Source of the DNA: Gemmatimonadota bacterium
GTDB lineage: Bacteria > Latescibacterota > UBA2968 > GCA-2709665
NCBI GenBank assembly: GCA_028873695.1
Contig: JAPPNU010000008.1
Location: 233,299 to 297,298, forward strand
Direction: 5' to 3'
DNA length: 64,000 bases
This document shows, in pieces, positions 28,401 through 36,013 of this stretch; position 1 is the stretch's first letter; each line of letters starts with the position of its first letter. Made by a program: the position numbers and the translations under genes. Under the pieces are notes generated by a model. It was not told the origin of the DNA. It did no database searches and was given only the letters and a program-made list of their open reading frames with translations.

Positions 28401-29345
28401 GCCGGGGAACGGCGCGACGCCGGTGGGAAAGTTGTGCGTTTCAGCAGTGAAGATGATGTCGTAGTTCCGTTCGCGTTCCGCGAACGGGCCCGGTTCCCCC
28501 GGCCTTGCGGGCAGGATGGTCCTCGTGGAATACCCTCTTATCCCGCTGGCGTTGTCCCTGAACGCAATGCTGCTGTTGCCCGGATTCGCCCGCAGGGGTT
28601 GCTGAATCATGCCCATCAGATGGTCCGGCATCTCTTCACCGTCGATCCTCAGCCGGCCGCGGAAAAACCAGTGCCGGGAGTGCTCGCTGTTGGACTGGGC
28701 GACGTCGAAGCATTCCACGTTCGTGGGATTTCGCCGGAGGTGGTCCAGAAAGAGGTCTGTATAATAGTCGAGGTCCCATTCGTCGAAGGCCAGGCCCATG
28801 GTCCTGTTGATGTGCTCCAGCGCGGCCCTGCCCTCCTGAATGAGCGGGACCTCGGCCACGGGCTCCGGTTCTGCGCCGGTTTCAAAGGTCGACAGCGGCG
28901 AGGCGTACTCGCACTCGGTCATGCGGTCGTGGATCGTATCCAGAAACGCGGCCTCCCGGCCCGGGGTCAGGCCGGGCCGGATCAGATAACGCCGGGATCG
29001 TTCGATGCGTGTGATTCCCGTCAGGCCGCACGCCTGGCAGACCGATACGGCATTCGTGGACCAGGCCGTACTGAAGTTCAGGCGTGGACCAACCTCGATC
29101 AACGTACCCTCCCCATCCAGAAACGGCGTCTCGGCGAGTTTCTCCGGTTCGAAGGTCTCACCCAGAAGCCAGGCGAGGCGCTTCCGTTCTCCGGTGGTTA
29201 ACGTACCGTTCAATTCGACGTTGAAGCAGGCTTCGGTTTCGAGCCGCGCGACCCGGTGACAGATGGTCTGCCGGACCTGGTTGAGCAGCGTCTCCGTCTG
29301 TGTCCGTGAGAGGAACGGGGTGCGGTATATATGAAGAAGACCCAT
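25431..29345 (-). CDS. purL: Phosphoribosylformylglycinamidine synthase, single-chain form
   Basis: Fourth step of purine synthesis: FGAR + glutamine + ATP to FGAM. At 1304 residues it is the long fused form, with a PurS-like N-terminus, two synthetase halves and a C-terminal glutaminase. Catalytic cysteine C1135 lies in GVCNGCQLMALL, and the partner His-Glu in MMPHPERTF. The PurL signature region reads AETHNFPTGVAPFPGAETG. The start is the ATG at 29345, which shares one base with the upstream stop (TGATG), so translation is coupled to the HAD gene. Long PurL is typical of proteobacteria and eukaryotes; many other bacteria use separate PurL, PurQ and PurS. Confidence 0.98.
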   Translation of the reverse strand: MGLLHIYRTPFLSRTQTETLLNQVRQTICHRVARLETEACFNVELNGTLTTGERKRLAWLLGETFEPEKLAETPFLDGEGTLIEVGPRLNFSTAWSTNAVSVCQACGLTGITRIERSRRYLIRPGLTPGREAAFLDTIHDRMTECEYASPLSTFETGAEPEPVAEVPLIQEGRAALEHINRTMGLAFDEWDLDYYTDLFLDHLRRNPTNVECFDVAQSNSEHSRHWFFRGRLRIDGEEMPDHLMGMIQQPLRANPGNSSIAFRDNASGIRGYSTRTILPARPGEPGPFAERERNYDIIFTAETHNFPTGVAPFPGAETGTGGRIRDVHAAGRGSLVVAGTAAYCVGNLRIPGYEMPWEDQAFRYSGNFASPLRIEIEASNGASDYGNKFGEPLIQGYTRAFGLRLPNGQRREWIKPIMFTGGIGQIDARHTVKGSPEKKMWVVKLGGPAYRIGMGGGAASSMVQGANTAELDFNAVQRGDAEMEQKVNRVIRACVEMGEANPIVSIHDQGAGGNCNVLKEIVAPEGARIRVRDLPVGDRSLSVLEIWGAEYQENDALLLHPIHEAAFKALCRREKIQAAFVGHVTGTGRIVLYDENDDTTPVDLELDKVLGDMPRKNFELHRKRPELAPLRLPEDVTVASALKRVLRLVSVGSKRFLTNKVDRSVTGLVARQQCAGPLQLTVSDVAVIAQSHFGITGAATSIGEQPVVGLLDPRAMARMTVGEALTNLVWARVSALEDVKCSGNWMWAAKLPGEGAALYDAARSLVDIMLELGIAIDGGKDSLSMAALAPGPDGDDETVTAPGALVVSAYVTCPDVTQVVTPDLKHPDEGRLLFVDLSGGRTRLGGSALAQVYSQIGDTPPDVDDPGLLKRAFNAMQQLIAEGSVAAGHDRSDGGVVTCLLEMAFAGNCGIDVDLPTTSDPIPSLFAEEMGLVFEVHASGLPHVLRILNAADVPCIPIGNTTADTSVRIAVNGRSVLGDEVANLRDLWEETSYRLERIQANPRCVEQERLSLSRRKTPAYTLPFTPSPTAPEILASRTKIPVAVVREEGSNGDREMASAFHAAGMEPWDVTMSDLQADRLRLDGFRGIAFVGGFSYADVLDSAKGWAGVIRFNPGLRDQFQSFFERPDTFSLGVCNGCQLMALLGWVPWQANETEIQPRFVQNTSGRFESRFVTVQVQESPAVMLRNMAGASLGIWVAHGEGRIHFPGPGILDRVIQNSLAPIRYVDDGNHISEAYPFNPNGSPHGIAALCSPDGRHLAMMPHPERTFLKWQWGWMPETWKHRLNASPWLRLFQNAREWCEETR

Positions 29346-30097
29346 CAATTCCCTTCCGGCGTCGTTAATTGGAGTGCGCCGACACGGGACGGCAGCAACT
29401 CCGGTAAGGATCTGATGATGCGATCGGGCCGGATTCCGCTGTTTTCCGGCAGACCCTCCCCCTTTGCGTCGTTCCATACGCAGAAGATGCCCAGTTTCTG
29501 CGGAACCGCGACCTCCCACTCCAGGTTGTCGCCGACCATCCACGCGTCCCCCGGCGCGGCGTCGAGGAGGCGGAGCGCATCCATATAGATTCGGGTATCC
29601 GGTTTGCCGTAGCCGCATTCTCCTTCGATGAGGATTGCGTCGAAGAGGGGTGCGAGATCGAATCTGCGTATCTTTTCCCGCTGGGGTTCTGCGCCCCCGT
29701 TGGTTACCAGGGCCATCCGCACACCGCACGCCCGAAGCTTGCGAACCGTTTCGAGGGCGCCTGGAAACGGCTTTATCGTCTTTCCGCGTTCGCGTTCGTA
29801 CGATTGCGCGATCGTTCCCGCCAGTTCCCGGTCTTCAATTCCAAGGCGGCGCAGGCCAATTTGGATCAGGCGCTGATTCGCACGCGGCATGTCCTGGCGG
29901 TTCGCCCGGTGCCGTTCCGGATCGGCCCAAAACCACGTTTTGGCTTCGGTCAGCGTCCTGTACAGCTCCTCCGCGTCGGCCCCGTCAATCCTCCCTGCCG
30001 CATCGTAGCAGGCCCGTTTCCAGCACGGTCCCGCGTACGTGGAATAGGAGACGATCGTATCGTCCAGATCAATGAGTATCGCGACGGGCAGGTTCAT
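29345..30097 (-). CDS. HAD-family hydrolase
   Basis: It is 250 residues. Motif I is DLDDT (D10, D12), motif II LVTNGG, motif III GKPDTRIY and motif IV VGDNLEWEV: a complete set for a phosphatase of the YjjG/PGP-like group with a helical cap. ATG 30097 is preceded by GAGGGACG. Its stop overlaps the purL start by one base, so it is probably the first gene of a purine operon. A role on a nucleotide or purine intermediate is plausible but only by context. Confidence 0.88.
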   Translation of the reverse strand: MNLPVAILIDLDDTIVSYSTYAGPCWKRACYDAAGRIDGADAEELYRTLTEAKTWFWADPERHRANRQDMPRANQRLIQIGLRRLGIEDRELAGTIAQSYERERGKTIKPFPGALETVRKLRACGVRMALVTNGGAEPQREKIRRFDLAPLFDAILIEGECGYGKPDTRIYMDALRLLDAAPGDAWMVGDNLEWEVAVPQKLGIFCVWNDAKGEGLPENSGIRPDRIIRSLPELLPSRVGALQLTTPEGN

Positions 30098-30417
30098 GGC
30101 GGCGTCCCTCGTCGGGGTCGATTCGTCCACGGCGCCCGCGGGAAGGCACACCCGGAGCGGGAACCGTCCGAGGAATATTAGCGCACCTCGACATATATTG
30201 CAAATTTATAAATTTGATAAACTCAATAAAATTTTTTTATTTTTCCGCCGTGTCAGGTTGATTTGTACCATTCTGATTCGACGGCCTTGAGTCATGAGAC
30301 GACGCGGCTGGACGTCCGGGATGGATGCGGTTGGGAGCGACGAAAGCGGGCTTACGGATTCTTTGTCCGGGCGTCCGGTCACCCGCGCTCCGGCTGACGC
30401 ACCGAATCTGATTTTGG
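30098..30417. other. Intergenic region with AT-rich palindrome
   Basis: It separates the divergent HAD-purL-folD group and the aldo/keto reductase. An AT-rich island at about 30190-30245 contrasts with the GC-rich surroundings and contains the perfect 16 bp palindrome CAAATTTATAAATTTG (30201-30216). It probably contains the promoter and an operator for the purine group; no clear consensus promoter was picked out on the minus strand. Confidence 0.5.
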
Positions 30418-30446
30418 TTGACAATCTGATTTGCAGGTTCTATTTT
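30418..30446 (+). promoter_or_regulatory. Sigma70-type promoter for the aldo/keto reductase
   Basis: -35 TTGACA (30418-30423), 17-base spacer, -10 TATTTT (30441-30446). The inverted repeat CGGTATC-CGAGT-GATACCG (30452-30470) lies at the expected transcription start, a position typical of a repressor operator. Confidence 0.7.
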
Positions 30447-30553
30447 TGCCGCGGTATCCGAGTGATACCGAATTCGGCCTTCGAGGGAATCGCCGGGAGG
30501 GAGCCTTCGAGGGCCGTTTTGACATGATGGTGGATTGCCCGGCGGGGGTTACC

Positions 30554-31507
30554 ATGAAATGCCGTGCGCTCTGCAAGGGCGGTCCGCGGATCTCGGAGGT
30601 CGGATTCGGCGCCGGGCCGTTACGGGGGTTGGACTGGGGGCCCGTTAACGACGAAACGTCCGTTCGTGCCGTACACCGTGCGCTCGACGCCGGCGTGACG
30701 CATTTCGATACGGCGGACGCGTACGGAAACGGTCACAGCGAACGGGTTCTGGGCAGGGCGCTGGAGGGAAGGCGGGCGCGCGTCGTACTTGCAACCAAGG
30801 GCGGCTGGTGGTACGTAGACGGTGCGCCTTTCTGTGATTTTTCGACAATCTACCTCATCCGGGCGTTGCAGGCCAGCCTGCGGTGTCTGCGTACGGACTA
30901 TATCGACCTTTATTATATCCACGATCCGGATACGGAGACCATTCGGCGGGGCGGAATCTTCGAATGCCTGACAAGGATGAAAGAAGCCGGAACGATCCGT
31001 TTGGCAGGTGTATCGATCGATACCGCCGAACAGGGGCGGCTCTGCATCGAGTCCGGCTGTGTGGATGTGATACAGGTATACTACAGTATCCTGGACCAGC
31101 GTCCGGACCCCGTCTTGTTCGAGGCGGCGCGGGACGCGGGCGTCGGCACGGTGATCAAGGCGCCGCTGGCAAGAGGCTTGCTGAGCGGGAAATACCGCAA
31201 GGATGCCCGATTTCCGAGCGGGGACTTCCGCGAAGACTGGCGGATGACGGGGCGGTTGCAGCGAGCGCTGGACCAGGTGGCCAGGGTGGAGGCGCTGGTG
31301 GGCGGCCGGAGCCCTTCACTCGCGCACACGGCGCTGCGATTCGTGCTGAGCCATCCGGACGTCTCGTGCGTTATCCCCGGCGCCAAGACGCCCGAACAGG
31401 CCGAGGCGAACGCGGCGGCATCCGCAATGGGTTCGCTGGACGAAGCCGACGTCGCCGCGTTGAAGACGCTATACCGGGAGATGGCCGGTCCGATCGATGC
31501 GCGTTAG
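30554..31507 (+). CDS. Aldo/keto reductase
   Basis: NAD(P)H-dependent oxidoreductase of about 317 residues. The AKR tetrad is visible: D52 and Y57 in FDTADAYGNG, K82 in LATKGG and H123 in YYIHDPD. The C-terminal part (RFVLSHPDVSCVIPGAKTPE) is typical of AKR11/13-like bacterial members related to L-galactose/L-fucose dehydrogenases. ATG 30554 follows a run of G; ATG 30524 is an alternative adding ten residues. Monocistronic with its own promoter and a following bidirectional terminator. Substrate unknown. Confidence 0.92.
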   Translation: MKCRALCKGGPRISEVGFGAGPLRGLDWGPVNDETSVRAVHRALDAGVTHFDTADAYGNGHSERVLGRALEGRRARVVLATKGGWWYVDGAPFCDFSTIYLIRALQASLRCLRTDYIDLYYIHDPDTETIRRGGIFECLTRMKEAGTIRLAGVSIDTAEQGRLCIESGCVDVIQVYYSILDQRPDPVLFEAARDAGVGTVIKAPLARGLLSGKYRKDARFPSGDFREDWRMTGRLQRALDQVARVEALVGGRSPSLAHTALRFVLSHPDVSCVIPGAKTPEQAEANAAASAMGSLDEADVAALKTLYREMAGPIDAR

Positions 31508-31746
31508 GAACTGCTCGGAAAACAACACTATAAACTACGAGGCCACGAGACTACGAAAAACGAAAGGCGAAACCACGAAAAATCCGCGGCTGAAATCCAT
31601 TGCCACAAGAGGCGCAAAACCACAATTCAGCCTGGCAACCCAAAGATTTTCATCATTACGGGCGCCCCACAGGGTGCATGACAACCGTTTTAGAATTCCC
31701 GGCGCCGCGCGGCAATTGAAAATGTACTCTATCGTCGTACTTAAGC
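31508..31746. other. Intergenic region with repeat remnants
   Basis: It contains short A/C/G-rich repeats of the kind CCACGAAAAA and CCACAAGAGGCGCAAAACCACA (31550-31625), and at 31684-31706 a sequence ACCGTTTTAGAATTCCCGGC that resembles one end of the family 1 element. No gene is seen. Confidence 0.45.
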
Positions 31747-31778
31747 GAAGAAGGCGGGGTTTACACCCCGCCTTCTTC
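31747..31778. terminator. Bidirectional terminator hairpin
   Basis: Perfect 14 bp stem GAAGAAGGCGGGGT / ACCCCGCCTTCTTC with loop TTAC. It lies between the convergent aldo/keto reductase and the small minus-strand gene. There is no long T-run on either side, but the stem is very stable. Confidence 0.65.
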
Positions 31779-31807
31779 GTCTTCGGATGCCATGCACAGA
31801 CGCGAAT

Positions 31808-31993
31808 TCAGTCGGCTGCGATACCCAGGTGTTCCACACCCGAACTCGTCCCGGCCGCCGGCGTCTGCCTGGCATTCCTCATAAACTTCGCGATACGCAC
31901 CTGAAGGTCTTTGGCCTGCGACTCAAACCGGTCCAGCTCGTCCACAAGATCCTCATAGTCGAGGCGAGGCTCGACTCCCGTGCGATTCGCCAT
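31808..31993 (-). CDS. Small protein of unknown function
   Basis: A 61-residue frame with ATG at 31993 and a good AGGGAG site seven bases before it. The middle (YEDLVDELDRFESQAKDLQVRIAKFM) is heptad-like and probably helical or coiled coil. It slightly recalls exonuclease VII small subunits, but it lacks their usual FEEALEELE core and I do not assign it. It is followed by the strong hairpin at 31747-31778, which favours a real gene. Confidence 0.5.
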   Translation of the reverse strand: MANRTGVEPRLDYEDLVDELDRFESQAKDLQVRIAKFMRNARQTPAAGTSSGVEHLGIAAD

Positions 31994-32138
31994 ACAACGC
32001 TCCCTTCGTTCTAGGGGAATAAGGGAGATGGGGGAGGTGGATGCCGTTCAAACTTGCCTGGTGTATGTGAGGGATCAGAATATAGGACAGGGCGCGGATC
32101 GGGTCAAGAGCAAAGGCGAAAAAAGGGAATCTCCGCGA

Positions 32139-33068
32139 TCAATGCGGCCGCGGGCCCATAAGGGCCCGGATTCGCGTTTCGCGCGGCAGTGCGGACTGTG
32201 CTCCGACCCGGGTAACCGCGAGGGCGCCGGCGCAATTGGCAAAGGCGACCGCGTCGGCAAGCGAACGCGTCTGCCCCAGTGCGGCGGCGAGAGCGCCGTT
32301 GAAGGCGTCTCCGGCGCCCGTGGCGTCGCGAGCGTCGACCTTCGGCGCGGGCACCATTGCGGTTTCCCGATTCGTGGCAAGATAGGCGCCGCGCGCACCA
32401 AGGGTGATGATGACGTTCTTCACGCCTCGGTCCATCAGGATTTCCGCGGCCTGGCGCGCTGTTTTTTCGGAATCCGGCAGAATGCCGGTGAGTATCTCCG
32501 TCTCCGTTTCATTCGGCGTCAGGAGAAACAGATCCGAAAGCAGCCGCGTGGGCAGCTTCCGCCCGGGAGCCGGGTTAAGAATCACCGGAACGCCGTGTTC
32601 TTTCGCGAGACCCGTCGCATGCAGAACGGTCGGCAACGGCGTTTCAAGCTGAAGCAGGCAGATGGAAACGCGCTCGAAAAGGGAAGCGGCGGCGTCGACC
32701 TGAACCGGGGAAAGGGCAGCGTTGGCGCCCGGAACCACGGCGATGACGTTCTCACCCCTTTCGTCCACCAGGATCATGGCAATCCCCGAAGCCAGGTCCG
32801 GATCTCTCAAGAGAAACGTCGTGTCGATTCCCTCAGCCTCCAGACAGCGCAGGGCCTCAAGGCCGAATGCGTCGTTGCCGATCCTGGCAATGAAGGTAAC
32901 ACGCGCCCCTGCGCGGGCCGCCGCCACTGCCTGATTTGCGCCCTTGCCTCCCGGCAAGGTCGAAAACGCATCCGCCATTACCGTCTGACCGGGGCTCGGC
33001 AGGCGCTCAGACTGAACGATCAGATCCGTGTTGGAACTGCCGATTACCAGAACGTGGGCGCGTGACAC
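32139..33068 (-). CDS. rbsK: Ribokinase (PfkB family sugar kinase)
   Basis: Phosphorylates ribose or a similar sugar at the primary hydroxyl. It is 309 residues from GTG 33068, behind GGAGAT; the frame is open further upstream but is arginine-rich and unlike the family. Motifs: N-terminal VIGSSNTDLIV, the glycine motif PGGKGANQAVAAAR, NPAPGRKLP and the catalytic DATGAGDAFNGALAAAL. No sugar transporter is adjacent. It is most like ribokinase; other pentose or nucleoside substrates remain possible. Confidence 0.9.
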   Translation of the reverse strand: MSRAHVLVIGSSNTDLIVQSERLPSPGQTVMADAFSTLPGGKGANQAVAAARAGARVTFIARIGNDAFGLEALRCLEAEGIDTTFLLRDPDLASGIAMILVDERGENVIAVVPGANAALSPVQVDAAASLFERVSICLLQLETPLPTVLHATGLAKEHGVPVILNPAPGRKLPTRLLSDLFLLTPNETETEILTGILPDSEKTARQAAEILMDRGVKNVIITLGARGAYLATNRETAMVPAPKVDARDATGAGDAFNGALAAALGQTRSLADAVAFANCAGALAVTRVGAQSALPRETRIRALMGPRPH

Positions 33069-33425
33069 GACGGTGATCTCCGAAAGGGCCGAATGGGAGC
33101 GAACCGGACGGCGGCGCCGGCAGGGACGCGGGAAGGCGCGCGCCTGTCCCGATCCGTCGACGCCCGACCGCCTCGGGATCCGTTTCACGACGGAGCTCAA
33201 GTTTACCCGTTACGGCCGCGCTCGTCAAGACGAACTTCAACATTGATTCGTCAGTTCCCGGGGACGTCAGATCCTGTCTACACCGGTTAACGGCGGCGAC
33301 TTGACGTCGGGTTCCCAGGATACTTCAGTCACAGGACGCGAGCGGAATAAATGTTCGTCCGGATGACCGCTTCGGCCCGTTTCGGAAGGCTTTGCGGCGG
33401 CGCCGTTGTCGTCGGATCGAGGCAA
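33069..33425. other. Intergenic region
   Basis: Between the divergent ribokinase and bamD genes. Open frames here are arginine/proline-rich shadows. No convincing gene or RNA is seen. Confidence 0.5.
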
Positions 33426-33509
33426 GAAGCTGTCTTCAATCTCCCGGCGTTCTTCGCGCCTGCCTGTTGCCTCGGGCAGGGGGTCGGCGGGAGTTTCAAA
33501 ACAGCTTCC
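33426..33509. repeat. Short family 1 inverted-repeat element, copy E
   Basis: An 84 bp version with both ends intact: left GAAGCTGTCTTCAATCTCCC and reverse-complemented right GGAAGCTGTTTTGAAACTCC. The segment CGGCGTTCTTCGCGC matches the corresponding part of copies A and B, but the centre is deleted. Confidence 0.75.
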
Positions 33510-33521
33510 CGGTGTATTTTC

Positions 33522-33550
33522 TTGACTTGCCTGTGGCGTTTGCTTAAGTT
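33522..33550 (+). promoter_or_regulatory. Possible promoter for the bamD-nadD-zapA group
   Basis: -35 TTGACT (33522-33527), 17-base spacer, -10 TAAGTT (33545-33550). The -10 is only half matching. It would give a leader of about 260 nt before bamD. Confidence 0.45.
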
Positions 33551-33814
33551 TTTTCGATCTGCGGACGAAAACGGCACCGGCACTGCGGTTTTTCGTGTTT
33601 TCGGTCCGGCGGTGCGGGAGGATTTCCTCCGGATTTTGATTGGAACCGTCCGCTGGTTTCCAGAGTCAAAGGGTGGAGCATCGGTCTTGCCGATTGGCGC
33701 CACGGAATGCGCCGCTCGAAAACGCACGGGTTTCAGGGTGACCGATTGCGCCGACCGTTCGGGGTTGGGAAAAACACGGCCCCGATTTTCTGTTATTGCA
33801 CGATGGGGACGGGT

Positions 33815-34636
33815 ATGTTGCAGCGGAGTGCATTCATCCTGTGTTGTCTTGGCCTGATGGCGTTGGCCGGATGCGCACAGAACAGGTATCGCCACACCAG
33901 CGCCGACCTTTATCTTGAAAAGGCGAATGAGGCGCTGGAGAAGAAGAACTGCTGGGAGGCACAGAAGCTGCTCCGCAATCTGCTTTCGGACTTTCCCGGT
34001 TCCCATCTTGTCGATCGCGCCCAATACAAGCTGGGTTTCGCGTATCTGTGCGATAAGGACTACGTAACCGCCGTTTTTGAATTCGAGCGCCTGCTCAATG
34101 AGTTCCCAACCAGCCCGTTTGTCGACCAGGCGAGGTATCAGATCGGGGTGTGTTACTATCGGCAGTCCCGCGGGATCCACCACGACCAGGACGAGACACA
34201 CAAGGCCATCAGGGAATTTGAACGGTTTATCGAGGATTTCCCCGACAGCGATCTCGTACCTGGCACCCGCGATAGAATCCTCGAACTTCGAACGAAGCTG
34301 GCTCGGAAGAAACTGATGGTTGCCGAGAACTACATTCAGTGGGATATGTATGAATCCGCAGGGCGCTATTGCGAGATTGTCCTCAAGGAATTCGACGATA
34401 CGGCGCTCGTGTCGAGAGCGCGTTTTCTTCTTGCCCGGACGAAACATCGCACGGGCGCCCTGGACGAAGCGCTCGAAATGTTGAGGCTCCTGGCCGCGGA
34501 TGGCGTTCAGGATGAACTGAAACAGAACATCGCGGAAGAGATACGGCAGATCGAGAAAACCCGGTCCCGGCGGAACAACGATCTGCGCAAGCCCGCGGAG
34601 AAGCCAAACGGCGCCAGCGCCGCAAATACCCGGTGA
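33815..34636 (+). CDS. bamD: Outer membrane assembly lipoprotein BamD-like
   Basis: TPR lipoprotein of the Bam complex, which inserts beta-barrel proteins in the outer membrane. It is 273 residues from ATG 33815 after GGGGACGGG. A lipoprotein signal ends at LMALAGC with the lipidated cysteine C20. TPR-like repeats follow (LLRNLLSDFPGSHLVDRAQY, FEFERLLNEFPTSPFVDQAR, REFERFIEDFPDSDLVPGTR), the BamD/YfiO pattern. It is the first gene of a group with nadD and zapA. Presence implies an outer membrane. Confidence 0.9.
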   Translation: MLQRSAFILCCLGLMALAGCAQNRYRHTSADLYLEKANEALEKKNCWEAQKLLRNLLSDFPGSHLVDRAQYKLGFAYLCDKDYVTAVFEFERLLNEFPTSPFVDQARYQIGVCYYRQSRGIHHDQDETHKAIREFERFIEDFPDSDLVPGTRDRILELRTKLARKKLMVAENYIQWDMYESAGRYCEIVLKEFDDTALVSRARFLLARTKHRTGALDEALEMLRLLAADGVQDELKQNIAEEIRQIEKTRSRRNNDLRKPAEKPNGASAANTR

Positions 34637-34642
34637 GGCGGA

Positions 34643-35230
34643 ATGGACGGCAGGATCGGCATCCTCGGCGGAACGTTCGATCCGATTCATCTCGGCCATC
34701 TGATCATCGCACAGGAGGCGCTGGCAACGTGTCGCCTGGATCGGGTTCTGTTCGTTCCCTCGGCGGATCCTCCCCACAAGAGCGTTGCCGACGTGGCGCC
34801 GGCGGAAGCACGCGCCGGAATGGTGGCGCTTGCCCTGGAAGGGCAGCCCCGGTTTGAGCTTTGCCGGATTGAACTGGATCGAACCGGCAAGTCGTATACC
34901 GTTGAGACGCTCAGGCAGTTGCGCGGCGAACTGGGTTCCGGGACTGAACTTCATCTGATTATCGGCGCGGACAGCGCGGTGGAAATGTCGACGTGGTGCG
35001 ATCCCCAGGGCGTTCTGGATCTCGCCCGCGTTACGGTAATGGGCCGGCCGGGCTTTCTGCCGGACGAAGTAGATGACCTGATTGCCGCACGGATGTCTTT
35101 TCTGGACTCCCCGCTTCTCGAAGTCTCCTCCACTCAGATCCGTTTCCGGGTTCGTACGGGCTTGCCCATTCGGTATTGGGTTCCGGACAACGTCGCGCGA
35201 TTCATCGAAAACCGCGGCCTCTACCGATAG
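34643..35230 (+). CDS. nadD: Nicotinate-nucleotide adenylyltransferase
   Basis: Makes deamido-NAD from nicotinate mononucleotide and ATP. It is 195 residues from ATG 34643, six bases after bamD. The nucleotidyltransferase motif GGTFDPIHLGHL is at residues 9-20, with VLFVPSADPPHK and the C-terminal EVSSTQIRFRVRTGLPIRYW, where SSTxIR binds phosphate. Confidence 0.97.
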   Translation: MDGRIGILGGTFDPIHLGHLIIAQEALATCRLDRVLFVPSADPPHKSVADVAPAEARAGMVALALEGQPRFELCRIELDRTGKSYTVETLRQLRGELGSGTELHLIIGADSAVEMSTWCDPQGVLDLARVTVMGRPGFLPDEVDDLIAARMSFLDSPLLEVSSTQIRFRVRTGLPIRYWVPDNVARFIENRGLYR

Positions 35231-35245
35231 AACAGCGAGCACTCA

Positions 35246-35512
35246 ATGGCCGATTCGTCGCAGGACCCTACACGGAGCAGCGCACAACTCGGCGGAAAGC
35301 CAGAGGGACGAATCCAGCGGTATTTCTGTATGGACGATGAAAAATACCACGCGTTCGCCAGGGTATCCAAAGACGCGACGGTATTGCGCCGAATCCCCAT
35401 GCGGATTCGGGTCAGGGGCAAGGACGTGGACGGATGGATTGTTGAGGTGATGGTACCCGCAACGGACGGCGTCGTACGCGTGGACCCGATCGAAGGCGCG
35501 GACAAGATCTGA
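35246..35512 (+). CDS. Conserved-looking small protein, function unknown
   Basis: It is 88 residues from ATG 35246, 15 bases after nadD, in the same direction and likely in the same transcript. The N-terminal 20 residues are polar and disordered. The rest (RIQRYFCMDDEKYHAFARVS, then alternating charged/hydrophobic strands RIPMRIRVRGKDVDGWIVEV) suggests a small beta-rich fold. I do not recognise the family. The frame and codon use match its neighbours, so it is probably real. Confidence 0.65.
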   Translation: MADSSQDPTRSSAQLGGKPEGRIQRYFCMDDEKYHAFARVSKDATVLRRIPMRIRVRGKDVDGWIVEVMVPATDGVVRVDPIEGADKI

Positions 35513-35635
35513 TTTCGGCCCCGTCGGTGCGGAATGTTCGCGAGGCTTCCGGCTCTGGCGGGATGGCTAAGGAAGCGCGGACTTCGGGTGTCTGAACGGC
35601 GGCGGTCACGCACAGCAGACAGTTGAGGAGGGAGG

Positions 35636-35968
35636 ATGTTACTAACCGACGGCCTTGACCGTGGCGAAACCACATTTGTTACGATCTATGGGCGTCAATA
35701 CCCTGTTCAGAGTCGGGAGTCGCCTGAGCATACCCAACGGGTTGCCGAACTGGTGGACCGCCGGATGAAGGAGATCGCTTCCCGGCAAAAACTGGCCGAG
35801 CCCACAAAAATAGCCATAATCGCGGCATTGGATATCGCAGACAGGCTGCTGAAGTACCGCAAGGGGCGGGAATCGGCAGGCCGGCAGGCCGAGCAGGCGG
35901 CCGCGCGCCTGACAATGATGCTGGACCACGGGGACGGCGGCGCCCGTGAAGCGTCCGAAAGCGACTGA
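35636..35968 (+). CDS. zapA: Cell division protein ZapA-like
   Basis: ZapA binds and bundles FtsZ at the division site. The protein is 110 residues from ATG 35636 after GAGGGAGG. It has the ZapA N-terminal strand TFVTIYGRQYPVQSRESPEH and the helix HTQRVAELVDRRMKEIASRQ, followed by IAIIAALDIADRLLKYRK and a C-terminal coiled coil. No 6S RNA-like sequence was recognised after it, although ssrS often follows zapA. Confidence 0.85.
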   Translation: MLLTDGLDRGETTFVTIYGRQYPVQSRESPEHTQRVAELVDRRMKEIASRQKLAEPTKIAIIAALDIADRLLKYRKGRESAGRQAEQAAARLTMMLDHGDGGAREASESD

Positions 35969-36013
35969 CCACGGGCAACCGCGGTGGAATCGACCGGGCG
36001 GGGCGACGGCGAC

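Noticed and set aside
27825..29201. 458-codon open frame on the plus strand
   Set aside because: Antisense to purL, whose catalytic motifs are intact.
31808..31993. Exonuclease VII small subunit (xseB)
   Set aside because: Size is near, but the usual FEEALEELE-type core and spacing are missing; left as unknown.
33329..35242. 637-codon open frame on the minus strand
   Set aside because: It runs antisense to bamD and nadD, both clear genes, and its translation is low in recognisable domains. It is an effect of GC-rich codon use.
35969..36013. 6S RNA after zapA
   Set aside because: The gap is far too short and no 6S-like fold is possible there.
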